Origin: Streptomyces sp. 2131.1
GTDB lineage: Bacteria; Actinomycetota; Actinomycetes; Streptomycetales; Streptomycetaceae
Reading direction: 5' to 3'
Length of the DNA: 64,000 bases
NCBI RefSeq assembly: GCF_900105515.1
Contig: NZ_FNSY01000001.1
Span: 1,488,001-1,552,000 of the forward strand
Shown piece by piece: positions 25,250 to 36,630 of this stretch. The position numbers were made by a program, and so were the translations under genes. Numbering within the stretch: position 1 is the first letter of the stretch; each line of letters opens with the position of its first letter. Under the pieces are notes generated by a model. It saw nothing but the letters and a program-made list of their open reading frames with translations, had not been told where the DNA came from and ran no database searches.

Positions 25250-25645
25250 TCACTCCGAAGAGTGACGATCTTGGTCGTTCGTTGATCCGTCGGCCGGTCC
25301 CGGCACCGGGTCGGAGGCGGATTCCGGGACCGGGAAGCGCGACTCGTTGCGCTCGATCTTGGCCGCGAGCGCCGCGAGGACGTCGATCCCGAGCACGTCG
25401 CAGAACTGGAGGAGGTACGCGAGCACGTCCGCGACCTCGTCGGCGACCCTGGGCGCCGTCGCCGGGTCCGCCATGACCCGCGTCGACTGCTCGGGGGTCA
25501 GCCACTGGAAGATCTCCAGGAGTTCGGCGGCCTCCACGCTCAGCGCCGAGGCCAGGTTCTTCGGGGTGTGGTACGGCCCCCAGTCGCGGGCGGCCGCGAA
25601 GTCGGCCAGCCGCTGCTGGAGGGTCCGTACATCGAGTTCGGTCAC
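25250..25645 (-). CDS. MazG-like nucleotide pyrophosphohydrolase
   Basis: A 131-residue all-helical NTP pyrophosphohydrolase of the MazG/RS21-C6 type. The metal-binding signature is visible as EAAELLEIFQWLTPEQ near residue 39 and DEVADVLAYLLQFCDVLGID near 68. Such enzymes hydrolyse non-canonical or excess nucleoside triphosphates, giving house-cleaning activity. GTG 25645 is the start because AGGGGGCC-like bases precede it and the family N-terminus begins here. It starts eight bases after the SepF-like stop, so both may share a transcript. Confidence 0.88.
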   Translation of the reverse strand: MTELDVRTLQQRLADFAAARDWGPYHTPKNLASALSVEAAELLEIFQWLTPEQSTRVMADPATAPRVADEVADVLAYLLQFCDVLGIDVLAALAAKIERNESRFPVPESASDPVPGPADGSTNDQDRHSSE

Positions 25646-25652
25646 CGGCCCC

Positions 25653-26051
25653 CTACGCTCCCGGGACTCCGGCCGCAGTGACGCCCTCGACCTCCATGCC
25701 GACGGGCGACAGCAGGAAGACGTTGCGGTCCACCCGGTGCATGCCGCTGCCGAGGCCGAAGACGACGCCGCTGGTGAAGTCCAGGATGCGCTTGGCCACA
25801 TCGCCCTCGGCGCTGGTCAGGTCGAGCAGCACCGGCACCTGGGCCACCAGGTATTCCGCGACCTCGCGGGCGTCGGCGAAGACCTGCACCCGCAGTACCA
25901 CCATGCGCCGCTGCTCTGCGGCCTCCGGCTCGTCCTGGACGGTGCGGTGGTCCACCCTGGAGGGCCACTCGTTGCGGCTGCGCAGCGGTACGACCTGGGC
26001 CAGCCCCTCCCACTGCTCGTCCGTGACGTCGTACCTGTCGTACCTGCTCAC
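25653..26051 (-). CDS. SepF-like cell division protein
   Basis: A 132-residue SepF family protein. SepF proteins polymerise and tether FtsZ to the membrane. The core domain is seen in MVVLRVQVFADAREVAEYL near 50, LLDLTSAEGDVAKRILDF near 76, and the conserved end GLGSGMHRVDRNVFLLSP. There is no clear N-terminal amphipathic membrane anchor of the main SepF, and the gene is not next to ftsZ. It is therefore one of the extra SepF paralogues typical of Streptomyces rather than the essential copy. The start is GTG with GGGGTGG upstream. Confidence 0.85.
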   Translation of the reverse strand: MSRYDRYDVTDEQWEGLAQVVPLRSRNEWPSRVDHRTVQDEPEAAEQRRMVVLRVQVFADAREVAEYLVAQVPVLLDLTSAEGDVAKRILDFTSGVVFGLGSGMHRVDRNVFLLSPVGMEVEGVTAAGVPGA

Positions 26052-26155
26052 CGGACCACCCCGTCCGCACGTCGGTCGGCGTTGTGCCGGCTGCGCTCAC
26101 TGTTCATCGGGCGATTGTCCCCCGGCTCACCCGTTCGGCCTACGAGCGACACGGC

Positions 26156-27430
26156 TCAGGAACCGATCGCGGCGGCCGGAAGCACGTCTGCGGGGTCCGC
26201 GACCGTGACGGGCCGGTTCGGGGCGGTGCCGGTGTCCAGCGGGGTGAAGCGGATCGGGAGGTGTGCCAGCGCGCGGTGGAACGGGCCGGGCCGCCACAGC
26301 AGTTCCTCCGCCGGGACGGCCAGCTCCGCGTCGCACAGGAGGCTGGTGAGCTGTTCGATGGCCGTCGTCGCGATGAGCAGGGCCGGCTGCTTGGCGGGGC
26401 AGCGGTGCGGCCCCGCCGACCAGGCGAGGTGGGCGCCCGCCCCGGACCGTATGCCGTCGTCGGAGGCGGGCGCGGCGGACTGGGAGTTGGCGGCCGCGTA
26501 CGAGACGAGCACGAGCTGCCCGGCGCGCAGCCGTACGCCGTGGAACTCGGTGTCGTGGCGCGGGTAGTGGGCGGCCAGGTTGGCGAGCGGCGGGTCGCGC
26601 CACAGGACCTCGTTGATCGCCTCGTGGGCGGTCATGGCGCCGCCGTGCAGGGAGCCGGCGTAGCGCTCGTCGGTGAGCATGTGGAGCGTGGCGTTGCCGA
26701 TGAGGTTGGTCATCGGGTCGTTGCCCGCGCTCATGACGAGGGTGATCTGGCGCACCGTCTCGTCGTTGTCGAGTCCGGCCGGGTGGGCGAGGAAGTACGA
26801 GGTGAGGTCGCGTCGGGGTCTGGCGCGGCGGTCGGCGACGAGGCGGGTCACGACATCGACGAGGTCGGCGTACGCGGCGGCGGCGTCCGCGGCGGAGTTC
26901 ATCATTCCGGCGATGCCGTCGACGATCCGCTCGCCGTCCTCGGGGTCGGCGCCGAACCAGGTGACGAAGATGTGCATCGGGAGCCGGCGGGCGTACTCGG
27001 CGATGAGGTCGGCGCTGCCGCTGCCCGCGAACCGGCCGATGAGCTGGCGGGCGACGCGGGCGACCTCGGCGCGCAGGACGTGTGGTTCGATGAGGGCGAG
27101 GCTGTCGTTGATGGCCTGGCGGTAGCGGGCGTGCACCGCGCCGTCGCTGAAGAGCGCGGTGGGGCGGTGGCCGAGCACGGGCAGCACGGGCGAGTCGGGC
27201 GGAACGGTTGCCTGCCAGGCGCGGGGGTCCTTGCTGAACGTGTGGGTGTCGCGCAGCAGGTCGATGGCGGCCTGGTAGTCCGTGACGAGCATCGCCTCGA
27301 CGTCGGGGGCGATCCGCACCGGTGCGAGCGGCCCGTGTGCGCGCAGGGCGCGGTAGTGGCCCCGGGGGTCGGCCGCGAAGGCCGGGCCGAACAGCGCGAG
27401 GGGTTGCGGCGGCGGTGCGTACGTGGTCAT
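26156..27430 (-). CDS. Conservon cytochrome P450 (CvnE-like)
   Basis: A 424-residue cytochrome P450, last gene of conservon 2. The I-helix shows VMSAGNDPMTNLIG near 230, the K-helix ExxR is EVLWRDPP near 276, and the heme cysteine is in WSAGPHRCPAKQPA near 345, which departs from the usual FGxGxHxCxG. Its ATG overlaps the GTPase stop (ATGA). P450s of conservons have no firmly known substrate. The atypical heme loop (Trp in place of Phe and no Gly after Cys) is intact in its Cys ligand, so it should bind heme. Confidence 0.9.
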   Translation of the reverse strand: MTTYAPPPQPLALFGPAFAADPRGHYRALRAHGPLAPVRIAPDVEAMLVTDYQAAIDLLRDTHTFSKDPRAWQATVPPDSPVLPVLGHRPTALFSDGAVHARYRQAINDSLALIEPHVLRAEVARVARQLIGRFAGSGSADLIAEYARRLPMHIFVTWFGADPEDGERIVDGIAGMMNSAADAAAAYADLVDVVTRLVADRRARPRRDLTSYFLAHPAGLDNDETVRQITLVMSAGNDPMTNLIGNATLHMLTDERYAGSLHGGAMTAHEAINEVLWRDPPLANLAAHYPRHDTEFHGVRLRAGQLVLVSYAAANSQSAAPASDDGIRSGAGAHLAWSAGPHRCPAKQPALLIATTAIEQLTSLLCDAELAVPAEELLWRPGPFHRALAHLPIRFTPLDTGTAPNRPVTVADPADVLPAAAIGS

Positions 27431-28041
27431 GAAGCGTCCTCGGGCTGCGGCATGCGGGTCAGCGCGTGTTCGGCCAGTGCGATGAGGGCGTCGATGCTGC
27501 CGCGGCGTTCACGCGCGTCGCACTGGACCAGCGGGGTGGTGTCGTCGAGGTCGAGGTGCTTGCGCAGGACCTCGTCGCTGTGCGCGGGCGCGTCGGGGAA
27601 ACGGTTCACCGCGACCGCGTACGGCAGTCCCTGCTCCTCGACCATGTCCATCACGGCGAAGGAATCGGCGAGGCGGCGGGTGTCAACGAGGACGAGGGCG
27701 CCGAGCGCGCCGCGGGCGATGTCCTCCCACAGCGGCAGGAACCGTTCCTGGCCGGGCGTGCCGAACATGTAGAGGACCAGGTCGTCGTGGACGGTCAGGC
27801 GGCCGAAGTCGATGGCGACCGTGGTGGTGGTCTTCTCGGGGAGTCCGGCGGTGGAGTCGATCCGGGTGCTGGACTGGGTCATCGCCTCCTCGGTGTGGAG
27901 GGTGGCGATCTCGGAGAGCGTACGGATCAGGGTCGTCTTGCCCACGCCGAAGGGACCCGTGACGACGAGTTTCATCAGGGTCCGGGCGGCGGACGGCAGG
28001 TAGCCGACGCCGGTCCGGTCAGGGGAGGGAGCGGAGTCCAA
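27427..28041 (-). CDS. Small Ras-like GTPase (CvnD-like)
   Basis: A GTPase of 204 residues in the reading chosen here, the fourth member of conservon 2. Walker A is GPFGVGKTTLIRTL, the switch region is DFGRLTVHDD, G3 is GTPGQERFLPLW, and the base-recognition loop is VAVNRFPD. I place the start at TTG 28041: GAGAGG sits seven bases upstream and the ORF then overlaps the DUF742 gene by 23 bp, as is common in conservons. The first ATG (27975) has no ribosome site and would give 182 residues. The stop overlaps the P450 start. Confidence 0.85.
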   Translation of the reverse strand: MDSAPSPDRTGVGYLPSAARTLMKLVVTGPFGVGKTTLIRTLSEIATLHTEEAMTQSSTRIDSTAGLPEKTTTTVAIDFGRLTVHDDLVLYMFGTPGQERFLPLWEDIARGALGALVLVDTRRLADSFAVMDMVEEQGLPYAVAVNRFPDAPAHSDEVLRKHLDLDDTTPLVQCDARERRGSIDALIALAEHALTRMPQPEDAS

Positions 28042-28372
28042 CGAGCAGCCTCTCGACGAGCGACCTGTCGATCTGCCCGGCACTGGGTATCGGCGGTCGG
28101 GTGAGCAGTAGTCCGGTGGCCGCGAGGTCCGTGGCCAGGAAGACGGTGGCGCTGACCGGCAGGTCCAGGTGGGCCGCGCACTCGACGACGGTGAGGGCGC
28201 CGGGTTCCAGCAGGTCGCAGAGTCGTCGTGCCTGTGTTCCGGCGTCGTCGGGCACGTGCGCGTCGGTGCGTACGAGTACGGCGAGCCGGTCGAGCGCGGG
28301 GCCGGCGGGGCGGGACCGGCCGCCGGTGACCAGGTAGGCGGGGATCAGACGGCGTGCTGGGCCGGGGGTCAT
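28019..28372 (-). CDS. DUF742 protein (CvnC-like)
   Basis: A 117-residue DUF742 protein, third in conservon 2. The pattern LIPAYLVTGGRSRP near the N-terminus takes the place of the VRPY motif seen in conservon 1, and LDLPVSATVFLATDLAATGLLL repeats the helix-turn-helix-like segment. It ends with the short VERLLVGLRSLP tail. Overlaps the roadblock gene by four bases and the GTPase start by 23. Confidence 0.9.
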   Translation of the reverse strand: MTPGPARRLIPAYLVTGGRSRPAGPALDRLAVLVRTDAHVPDDAGTQARRLCDLLEPGALTVVECAAHLDLPVSATVFLATDLAATGLLLTRPPIPSAGQIDRSLVERLLVGLRSLP

Positions 28373-28794
28373 GGCCGGGCGGCGGTGTCCGGTTGGCGGG
28401 CGGGTGCGTGCATCGCCCGGGTGAGCGCGGTGACCTGGACCTGCATCTGGTAGGCGATGTCGCCGAGTTTGGCGCCGGGTTCGGCGAACAGGGCGAGGGT
28501 GGTGTTGCGTCCGGCCGGTACGACGATGGCGAAGCCCAGGTCCGATTCGACGACGGTCTGGGCCAGTTGCGGTGCCTCGACGTCGGTGAAGGCGGTGGTG
28601 AAGGCGCGGGCGGCGGCGTGCAGGGTGGCCGTCATCGCGGCGACGCGTTCGCCGGAGGCCCGGTCGAGGCCGGGCGAGGCGCCTTCGACGAGGCCGTCGC
28701 CGGTGGCGACCACGGCGTGCTGGACTCCGGGCAGTTCAAGCAGCGGGGTCAGCACCCATGCGAGGTCGCCTGAGTTCGGGCTGGGGGCGCTCAC
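28369..28794 (-). CDS. Roadblock/LC7 domain protein (CvnB-like)
   Basis: A 141-residue roadblock protein, second gene of conservon 2. Strands and helices follow the MglB-like fold: HAVVATGDGLVEGASPG near 26, a long helix ERVAAMTATLHAAARAF, and the strand FAIVVPAGRNTTLALFAEP near 88. Its GTG start overlaps the kinase stop (GTGA at 28791-28794) and its own stop overlaps the DUF742 start. It should regulate or dock the cognate GTPase. Confidence 0.92.
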   Translation of the reverse strand: MSAPSPNSGDLAWVLTPLLELPGVQHAVVATGDGLVEGASPGLDRASGERVAAMTATLHAAARAFTTAFTDVEAPQLAQTVVESDLGFAIVVPAGRNTTLALFAEPGAKLGDIAYQMQVQVTALTRAMHAPARQPDTAARP

Positions 28795-30137
28795 TTCTCG
28801 TCGTCTCCTTGGTCGTCCTGGTGGTCGCGGGCGCCGGTGTCCGGTACGGGGTGCCGCCCGGTGACGCTCCTGCCGTTGAGGGTGCCCTGCTGGAGGGCCG
28901 CCCAGGAAGCCCCTGCCGCTTCCGGTGTACGGGACAGCTGTCCGGCGGCCGGCTCGGCATCCCGGGCGGCGGTCGCCGCGGCGGGGGTGCGGCGCGGTGC
29001 GCGGCGGCGCCGGCTGGGCAGTGCGGCGGGCTCGGCGGCGCCCGGGGTGTCCGCCGCGGCCGGGGCGGCGGGCTGTGCCGGGGCGGCGGACACGGGCGCG
29101 GGGGCGAGGGCGGAGAGGCCGCGGTCCTCGTCGAGCACGGTGAGGAGGTGGGCGGGGACCCGCAGGATGGCGCGCATGCCGCCGAAGGGGGACGCCTCAA
29201 TGTGGCATTCGAAGCCGTACTGCACGACGAGCCGGCCGACGACCGCGAAGCCGGTCTGGGGCGGGTCGCCGAGTTCGGTGAGCAGCACCTCGGCGGGTCC
29301 GGCGAGGAGGGCGCGGGCGCGTTCGAGCGCGTCCTCGTCCATGCCGATGCCGGCGTCGTCGACGACCAGGAAGGCGCCCCGGCCACCGCTCTGCTGGACG
29401 GTGACCTGCACGTCGGTGTCGGGGTGGGAGTACGCGGTCGCGTTGGCGAGGAGTTCGGCCAGGGCGATGGCGAGGGGTTCGGCGGCCCGGGCGGCGAGCG
29501 CGAGGCGTTCGTCGCGCAGGTGGTTGGCGACCTTGATCCGTTCGTAGCCGGCGACGCGCGACTGGGCGCCGAGGACGATCTCGACGAGCGGGGAGTTCTG
29601 CCGGGCGAGGCCGGGCCAGGCGTCGCAGAGCACGGCGGTGGACTGGGTGCGGCGCAGGGCGAGTTCGTTGCGGAAGTCGAGCTGGAGGATGCGCGGGTCG
29701 TCGTACTCGTGCTGGAGCTCGTGCAGCAGCTGCTGGGACTGGTTGAGCAGCGACTGGATCTTGGCGGAGGTGCCGCGCATCGCGGCGCGGGCCGCCGCGT
29801 CGACGCGTCCGCGTTCCTCGAGCACGGCGGTGCGGGCGGCCTGGACGGCTTCGGTGAGCAGGAGGGCGGCGCCGCCGTCGACCTCGGCCGCCTCGCGCAG
29901 TCCGGGGACGGTGGCGCTGGGGTGGGAGAGGGCGAGGGCGGCGGCGGGTATCCGCCTGCGGGCGAGCTGCCGGATCTCGTCGAGGAGGGCGGCGGTGCGG
30001 GCCTCGGCCGCCTTGGCCTGGCGCTCGGCGAGTTCGGCGCGGGTGACGGCCTGCTGCTCGGTGAGGCCGGACCGGTAGGCACGTGCGAACCCCGCGATCG
30101 CTGCGGCGACGGCGATCACTGTGACGATCCATGCCAT
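28791..30137 (-). CDS. Conservon sensor-kinase-like ATPase without visible phospho-acceptor His (CvnA-like)
   Basis: A 448-residue membrane-anchored protein, first gene of conservon 2. It has one N-terminal helix (about 4-20), a charged coiled coil (25-60), a dimerisation region and an HATPase domain (N-box ELLANATAYSHP near 235, G-box DDAGIGMDED, then FGGMRAILRVP). The place that carries the LDHL histidine in the other two kinases of the window reads QLDFRNELALRR near 153, so the usual phospho-acceptor seems absent. There is no large extracellular sensor, so input must be cytoplasmic or membrane-borne. The tail is Ala/Pro rich. Confidence 0.88.
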   Translation of the reverse strand: MAWIVTVIAVAAAIAGFARAYRSGLTEQQAVTRAELAERQAKAAEARTAALLDEIRQLARRRIPAAALALSHPSATVPGLREAAEVDGGAALLLTEAVQAARTAVLEERGRVDAAARAAMRGTSAKIQSLLNQSQQLLHELQHEYDDPRILQLDFRNELALRRTQSTAVLCDAWPGLARQNSPLVEIVLGAQSRVAGYERIKVANHLRDERLALAARAAEPLAIALAELLANATAYSHPDTDVQVTVQQSGGRGAFLVVDDAGIGMDEDALERARALLAGPAEVLLTELGDPPQTGFAVVGRLVVQYGFECHIEASPFGGMRAILRVPAHLLTVLDEDRGLSALAPAPVSAAPAQPAAPAAADTPGAAEPAALPSRRRRAPRRTPAAATAARDAEPAAGQLSRTPEAAGASWAALQQGTLNGRSVTGRHPVPDTGARDHQDDQGDDEK

Positions 30138-30196
30138 GCCGTTACCGCGTTTCTGTCGTCGGGCCGGTCCGCCGGTGCGCGCGGCGGACCGGGAGG

Positions 30197-31195
30197 TCAG
30201 ACGGCGCTGCCCGCCGTCTCACCGGCCTGCTCCACTTCGTGTGCGACCGTGGCCACGTCGGTGATGACCTGGACCACGCTGGGCCGTTCGGACCCGTCGA
30301 GCTGCCGGTACTCGCTGCCGATGGTGATGACGAGCCGTTCGGGGAGCCCGAGTGCGGGGTAGCGGCCGTCGGCGATGACCTGCCGGGCGGCGTCGACGGC
30401 GGGGACGCCGGCGGCGTGCAGGGCGTGGGAGCGCTCGCGGATGTACTCCAGGTACGCGATGTGCTCGCGGACGCCGTCCCGGTCGATCACGGGTCCGTGG
30501 CCAGGGACGATGGTCTCGGCGCCGGTGGCGAGCACCTGTTCGCAGGCCGCGATGACGTTGCTCAGCGGGCCTTCCCAGTGGCACGGGTGGTCGCCGGGCT
30601 GTTCCGCGGAGGACGCGAAGATGATGTCGCCGCTGAACACCACGCCCTGGGCGGGCAGATGGACCATCAGGTCACCGGTGGTGTGGGCGGGCGCCAGCGA
30701 GGTGATCTGCACCGGGTAGTCGCCGAGGGTGAGTTCGAGCTCGCCCGTGAAGTAGGTGGTCGGCCGGACCGGTTCGGTCTGAGACCAGTCGAACGGGCCG
30801 AAGTGCCGGGCGAGGTAGGACCCGAGCGGGGTGGCCGGGTCGCCGCCGTTGACGAGCGCGTGCTGCTGCTGCGGCGTGGGCTCGTAGTGGATGTGCTCCC
30901 TGGCCTCACGGGTCACGATGATCTCGGCGTCCGGGAGCACGCCCGCGCCCCAGAAGTGGTCACCGTTGGCGTGCGTGACGATCACCCGGTCGATGGTGAC
31001 GCCGTCGGGCAGCCGTTTCCCGGACTCGGCGAGGAACTGTCCGGCGAGCACCGGGTCGTACGGGGTGTCGATCCACAGTGCGCCGCGGGGCGAGACGAGC
31101 AGGCCGCAGTTGGCCAGCCCCCAGCCACGCTTCGGCGGGAGCCATGCGTACAGGCCCCTGCCAAGGTCAACGACATCCCCACCCGTGATCGACAT
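30197..31195 (-). CDS. MBL-fold metallo-hydrolase
   Basis: A 332-residue metallo-beta-lactamase-fold protein. The metal-binding motif reads THANGDHFWGAG near residue 74, in which the second histidine of the classical HxHxDH is asparagine. Further ligands are seen in APAHTTGDLMVHLP near 166, VFSGDIIFASS near 185 and VPGHGPVIDRDG near 235. The Asn variant is common in one branch of actinobacterial MBL proteins. The substrate is unknown. It is transcribed alone; the 321-bp region upstream has no gene. Confidence 0.85.
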   Translation of the reverse strand: MSITGGDVVDLGRGLYAWLPPKRGWGLANCGLLVSPRGALWIDTPYDPVLAGQFLAESGKRLPDGVTIDRVIVTHANGDHFWGAGVLPDAEIIVTREAREHIHYEPTPQQQHALVNGGDPATPLGSYLARHFGPFDWSQTEPVRPTTYFTGELELTLGDYPVQITSLAPAHTTGDLMVHLPAQGVVFSGDIIFASSAEQPGDHPCHWEGPLSNVIAACEQVLATGAETIVPGHGPVIDRDGVREHIAYLEYIRERSHALHAAGVPAVDAARQVIADGRYPALGLPERLVITIGSEYRQLDGSERPSVVQVITDVATVAHEVEQAGETAGSAV

Positions 31196-31516
31196 GGACG
31201 CGATTATGCCGACCCAGTTCCGGTCGCGCGTTCGAACCCGGCCATCCCGACCCTCCTTTGGCTTGAAACAGTTCCTGACCTGCCGTGGGGGCGCGCGAGC
31301 GGTGACCGTACGAGAGCGGGCGCGCCCGTCACCGTACGGAATCTTCCGGTAGAAGCGGGCAGAACTGCCCGAACCGGCCCGGCACCGTCACCGGTACGGG
31401 ACACGGCACCGTCAAACCGGAAGGCGTCGATTACCCACCGAGCATGGCTGAAAACAGACGCCACAGGTCCCCGGTGCGACCGCCCGAAGCGGTGCGCCGG
31501 GGACCCGGTGGTCCAG
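31196..31516. other. Intergenic region, no gene seen
   Basis: This 321-bp gap lies between the start of the metallo-hydrolase gene and the stop of the lectin gene. It holds the lectin terminator hairpin (31466-31505) and the promoter region of the metallo-hydrolase. The octamer ACCGTACG occurs twice about 28 bp apart near 31306 and 31333. I see no small ORF with support. Confidence 0.5.
31466..31505 (-). terminator. Hairpin terminator after the lectin gene
   Basis: An inverted repeat (31466-31474 with 31497-31505) encloses a second small stem (ACCGC/GCGGT). It lies 12 bp beyond the lectin stop codon on the minus strand. Confidence 0.7.
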
Positions 31517-33953
<2,437 letters not shown>

Positions 33954-33992
33954 GGGGGTCCCTTCGGTTGGTACGGGTGGTGCGGGCGGAGA

Positions 33993-35633
33993 CTACTTAC
34001 CGGCGAGCGAGGCCTCGAACTCGGCGCGCATCTTGTCGCCGCCGCCGGAGCGCCACTTGCGCAGCTGGTCCTTGAAGGCTGAGATCGGCTTGCGGCCGGC
34101 GACGATGTCCAGCTGGATGTCGCTCATGGCGGTGGTGAGCGAGGCGCTCTTGCTGGTGGACGTGTCCGAGAAGTGGCCGCTCGTCGGGTTGGACTGGGCG
34201 ATCTTGAGGAGGTCCGTCTGCCAGCCGTGGATCTTTCCGGCGAGTTCGCTCTGGCCCGGCAGGTAGACGTACTCGGGTCCGGCGGCGAGGAAGGCCAGCG
34301 GCATCGCGGTGGTGACGGCCTCGGAGTTGCCCTTGGCGGTGAGCTCGACGTCGCCCTTGGAAGTGCGGTTCCAGTGCGTGCCCTCGATGCCGTTGTCGAG
34401 GAACAGGCGCTCCTCCGTGCCGAAGGGGGCGGCCAGGTAGTCCAGGACGCGCAGCAGCATCTTCACGCGCTTCTCGTCGGCCTTCTTGTTGATCGCCGTG
34501 TAGCCGACGGAGCCGTAGCCCATGCTGTAGTGCGGCGTGGCGCCCTCCTTGCCGGCGAACGGCACGATGACGCTGAACGGGAAGTCGTACGTCTTGGCGT
34601 CGATCAGGAAGCTGGGGAAGGACTGCACGTAGGCGCCGAGGGAGCCCTGGGCCATCTTCTCCATGGTGGTGCTGAGGTTGGGGTCCGGCCAGAAGAGCTT
34701 GGCCTCGGCACACTTGACGGCGAAGGCCAGGGCCTCCTGGTACTCCTCCGTCTCGTACTGGTGGGTGAGCTTGCCGCCTTCGAGGCGCCAGGCGGCGGGG
34801 GCGCCGAACCACTGGGCGAACTGGCCGATGTGGTTCACGTACGCCGGCTCCAGGACGTACTTGTTGCGCTTGGCGTCCAGCAGCTCCTTGCCCTTGGCGA
34901 GGAAGTCCTCGGCGCTGGTGAAGCGGGCGCCGCCGACCGGCTTCCAGAAGTCCTCGTTGACGACGTAGACCTGGCCCATGGAGCCGTAGGCGACGGTGAC
35001 GCCGCGGATCTTGCCGTTGACGACGGCCGTCTTCCAGGCGGTGGTCGGCAGGTTGGCCAGGTTCGGGTACGCCTTGACCGCGTCGCCCGAGAGGTAGGGG
35101 GTGAGGTCGTGGAACTTGGCGTCGAGGAGCTCGGGGACGCGCTGGATGCCCTGGTTCGGCGGGAACCAGACGAGGTCGGGTATGTCGCCGCCGGCCATCA
35201 TCGCGTTGAACTTGGTGAGGTACGCGTCGACGCCCTGGTCCACCACGATCGTCATGTCGAACCGGGAGCCGAGGCGCTTGTTCAGCTCCTGCCAGTAGGC
35301 GTTCCTGGCCTGCGGCGGGGCGGGGGTGGTGAACGTCTCGGTGAGGGCGGTGATGCGGCTGCCGTCGCCGGGGGTCTTCGCGACGGACTTGGTGAGGGCC
35401 TTGGGGTAGCGCAGGTAGGTGGCGTCGAGGCCCGCCGCGTTGCCCGCGAGGTCGGCGGGGGCCGTCCGGGCCGCCACGTACGTCGGGAGCTTCAGCTTGG
35501 CCGACGCCTTGGCGCCGCCCTTGCTGACCGTGGCGCCGCTGCCGCAGGCGCTCAGCGTCGACAGACCCGCGACGGTGAGGCCGGCGATTCCCGCGGCGCC
35601 CATGAAACCGCGTCGGGAGAGGTGGGTGGACAT
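33993..35633 (-). CDS. Extracellular sugar-binding lipoprotein of ABC importer
   Basis: A 546-residue solute-binding protein anchored as a lipoprotein. The N-terminus has a twin-arginine-like SRRGFMGAAG followed by the lipobox LSAC (cysteine at about 30). The rest is a large two-lobed family 1 binding protein of the LipO/YtcQ type, with MAGGDIPDLVWFPPN near 150 as a typical strand-helix element. It sits between the permease genes and a Gfo/Idh dehydrogenase. The sugar is not predictable from sequence, and no ATPase gene is present; such importers in Streptomyces usually share the MsiK ATPase. Confidence 0.88.
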   Translation of the reverse strand: MSTHLSRRGFMGAAGIAGLTVAGLSTLSACGSGATVSKGGAKASAKLKLPTYVAARTAPADLAGNAAGLDATYLRYPKALTKSVAKTPGDGSRITALTETFTTPAPPQARNAYWQELNKRLGSRFDMTIVVDQGVDAYLTKFNAMMAGGDIPDLVWFPPNQGIQRVPELLDAKFHDLTPYLSGDAVKAYPNLANLPTTAWKTAVVNGKIRGVTVAYGSMGQVYVVNEDFWKPVGGARFTSAEDFLAKGKELLDAKRNKYVLEPAYVNHIGQFAQWFGAPAAWRLEGGKLTHQYETEEYQEALAFAVKCAEAKLFWPDPNLSTTMEKMAQGSLGAYVQSFPSFLIDAKTYDFPFSVIVPFAGKEGATPHYSMGYGSVGYTAINKKADEKRVKMLLRVLDYLAAPFGTEERLFLDNGIEGTHWNRTSKGDVELTAKGNSEAVTTAMPLAFLAAGPEYVYLPGQSELAGKIHGWQTDLLKIAQSNPTSGHFSDTSTSKSASLTTAMSDIQLDIVAGRKPISAFKDQLRKWRSGGGDKMRAEFEASLAGK

Positions 35634-35685
35634 GGGGCTCCTTGAAGGTGGGGGCGTGCGGGGGCGGTGGTGCGGGGCGGGCGGT

Positions 35686-36630
35686 TCAGCCCTTGATCGC
35701 CCCGGTGAGGACGCCCTTGACGAAGAACTTCTGCAGGAGGGGGTAGACGCAGAAGATGGGCACGATCGCGACGATCAGGACGGCCATCTGCAGCGAGGTC
35801 GCCGGCGGTATGGAGTGGACGCCCATCGCGGAGGCGTTGATGCTCTGCCCGTTGAGGACGTAGCTGCGCAGGATCACCTGGATGGGGAACTTGCCGGCGT
35901 CGTTGAGGTACAGCACCGCGTTGAAGAAGCTGTTCCAGTAGCCGACGGCGTAGAACAGGCCGACCACCGCGAGGACCGCCTTCGACAGCGGGAGGACGAT
36001 CCGGAAGAGGACCGTGACCTCGCCGGCGCCGTCGATGCGTGCCGCGTCGTACAGCTCTTCCGGGATGCTCTGGAAGAAGGAGCGGACGACGACGATGTTG
36101 AAGGCGTTCAGCAGGACCGGAAGGATCAGTGACGCGTACGTATCCAGCATGTGGAACTGCTGGACCGCCAGGTACGTCGGGATGATGCCGGGCGCGAAGA
36201 GGAACGTGCCGAGCACCAGGAGCAGGATCGGCTTGGCGAGGACCGTGCCGGGGCGCGAGGTGCCGTACGCGATCATCACGGTGCAGGCCAGGCTGAGCGC
36301 GGTGCCGATCAGCGTGATGAAGATGGAGACCACGGCGGCCCGGGTGACCACCCCCCCGGACAGGATGACCCGGTAGGCCTCCAGCGTCGGGTGGTGCGGG
36401 ATCAGTACGTAGCCGCCGTTGGCGTTCAGCTCCTCGCGGCCGGCGAGGCTGGTGCCGATGGCGAGGACGAACGGGTAGAGCACGATCACGGTGAGGACGA
36501 TCAGGGCGAGGCCCTTGGCACCCTGCCCGTACCAGTGCGGACGCTCCATCCACGGCGGCCTGCCGTTGGACTTGCGGGGGCGGGTCCCGGACCGGGCGGC
36601 GCGCAGCCTGGTCGCGACGGACTGGCTCAT
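35686..36630 (-). CDS. Carbohydrate ABC transporter permease (MalG/YtcP type)
   Basis: A 314-residue inner-membrane permease with six predicted helices. The EAA loop that contacts the ATPase is visible as EELYDAARIDGAGEVTVLFRIVLPL near 210 (only part quoted in function). It begins with a 45-residue basic N-terminus. The ATG at 36630 overlaps the stop of the partner permease (ATGA at 36627-36630), which fixes the start and shows coupling. It forms the channel with the 36627-37637 protein. Confidence 0.9.
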   Translation of the reverse strand: MSQSVATRLRAARSGTRPRKSNGRPPWMERPHWYGQGAKGLALIVLTVIVLYPFVLAIGTSLAGREELNANGGYVLIPHHPTLEAYRVILSGGVVTRAAVVSIFITLIGTALSLACTVMIAYGTSRPGTVLAKPILLLVLGTFLFAPGIIPTYLAVQQFHMLDTYASLILPVLLNAFNIVVVRSFFQSIPEELYDAARIDGAGEVTVLFRIVLPLSKAVLAVVGLFYAVGYWNSFFNAVLYLNDAGKFPIQVILRSYVLNGQSINASAMGVHSIPPATSLQMAVLIVAIVPIFCVYPLLQKFFVKGVLTGAIKG

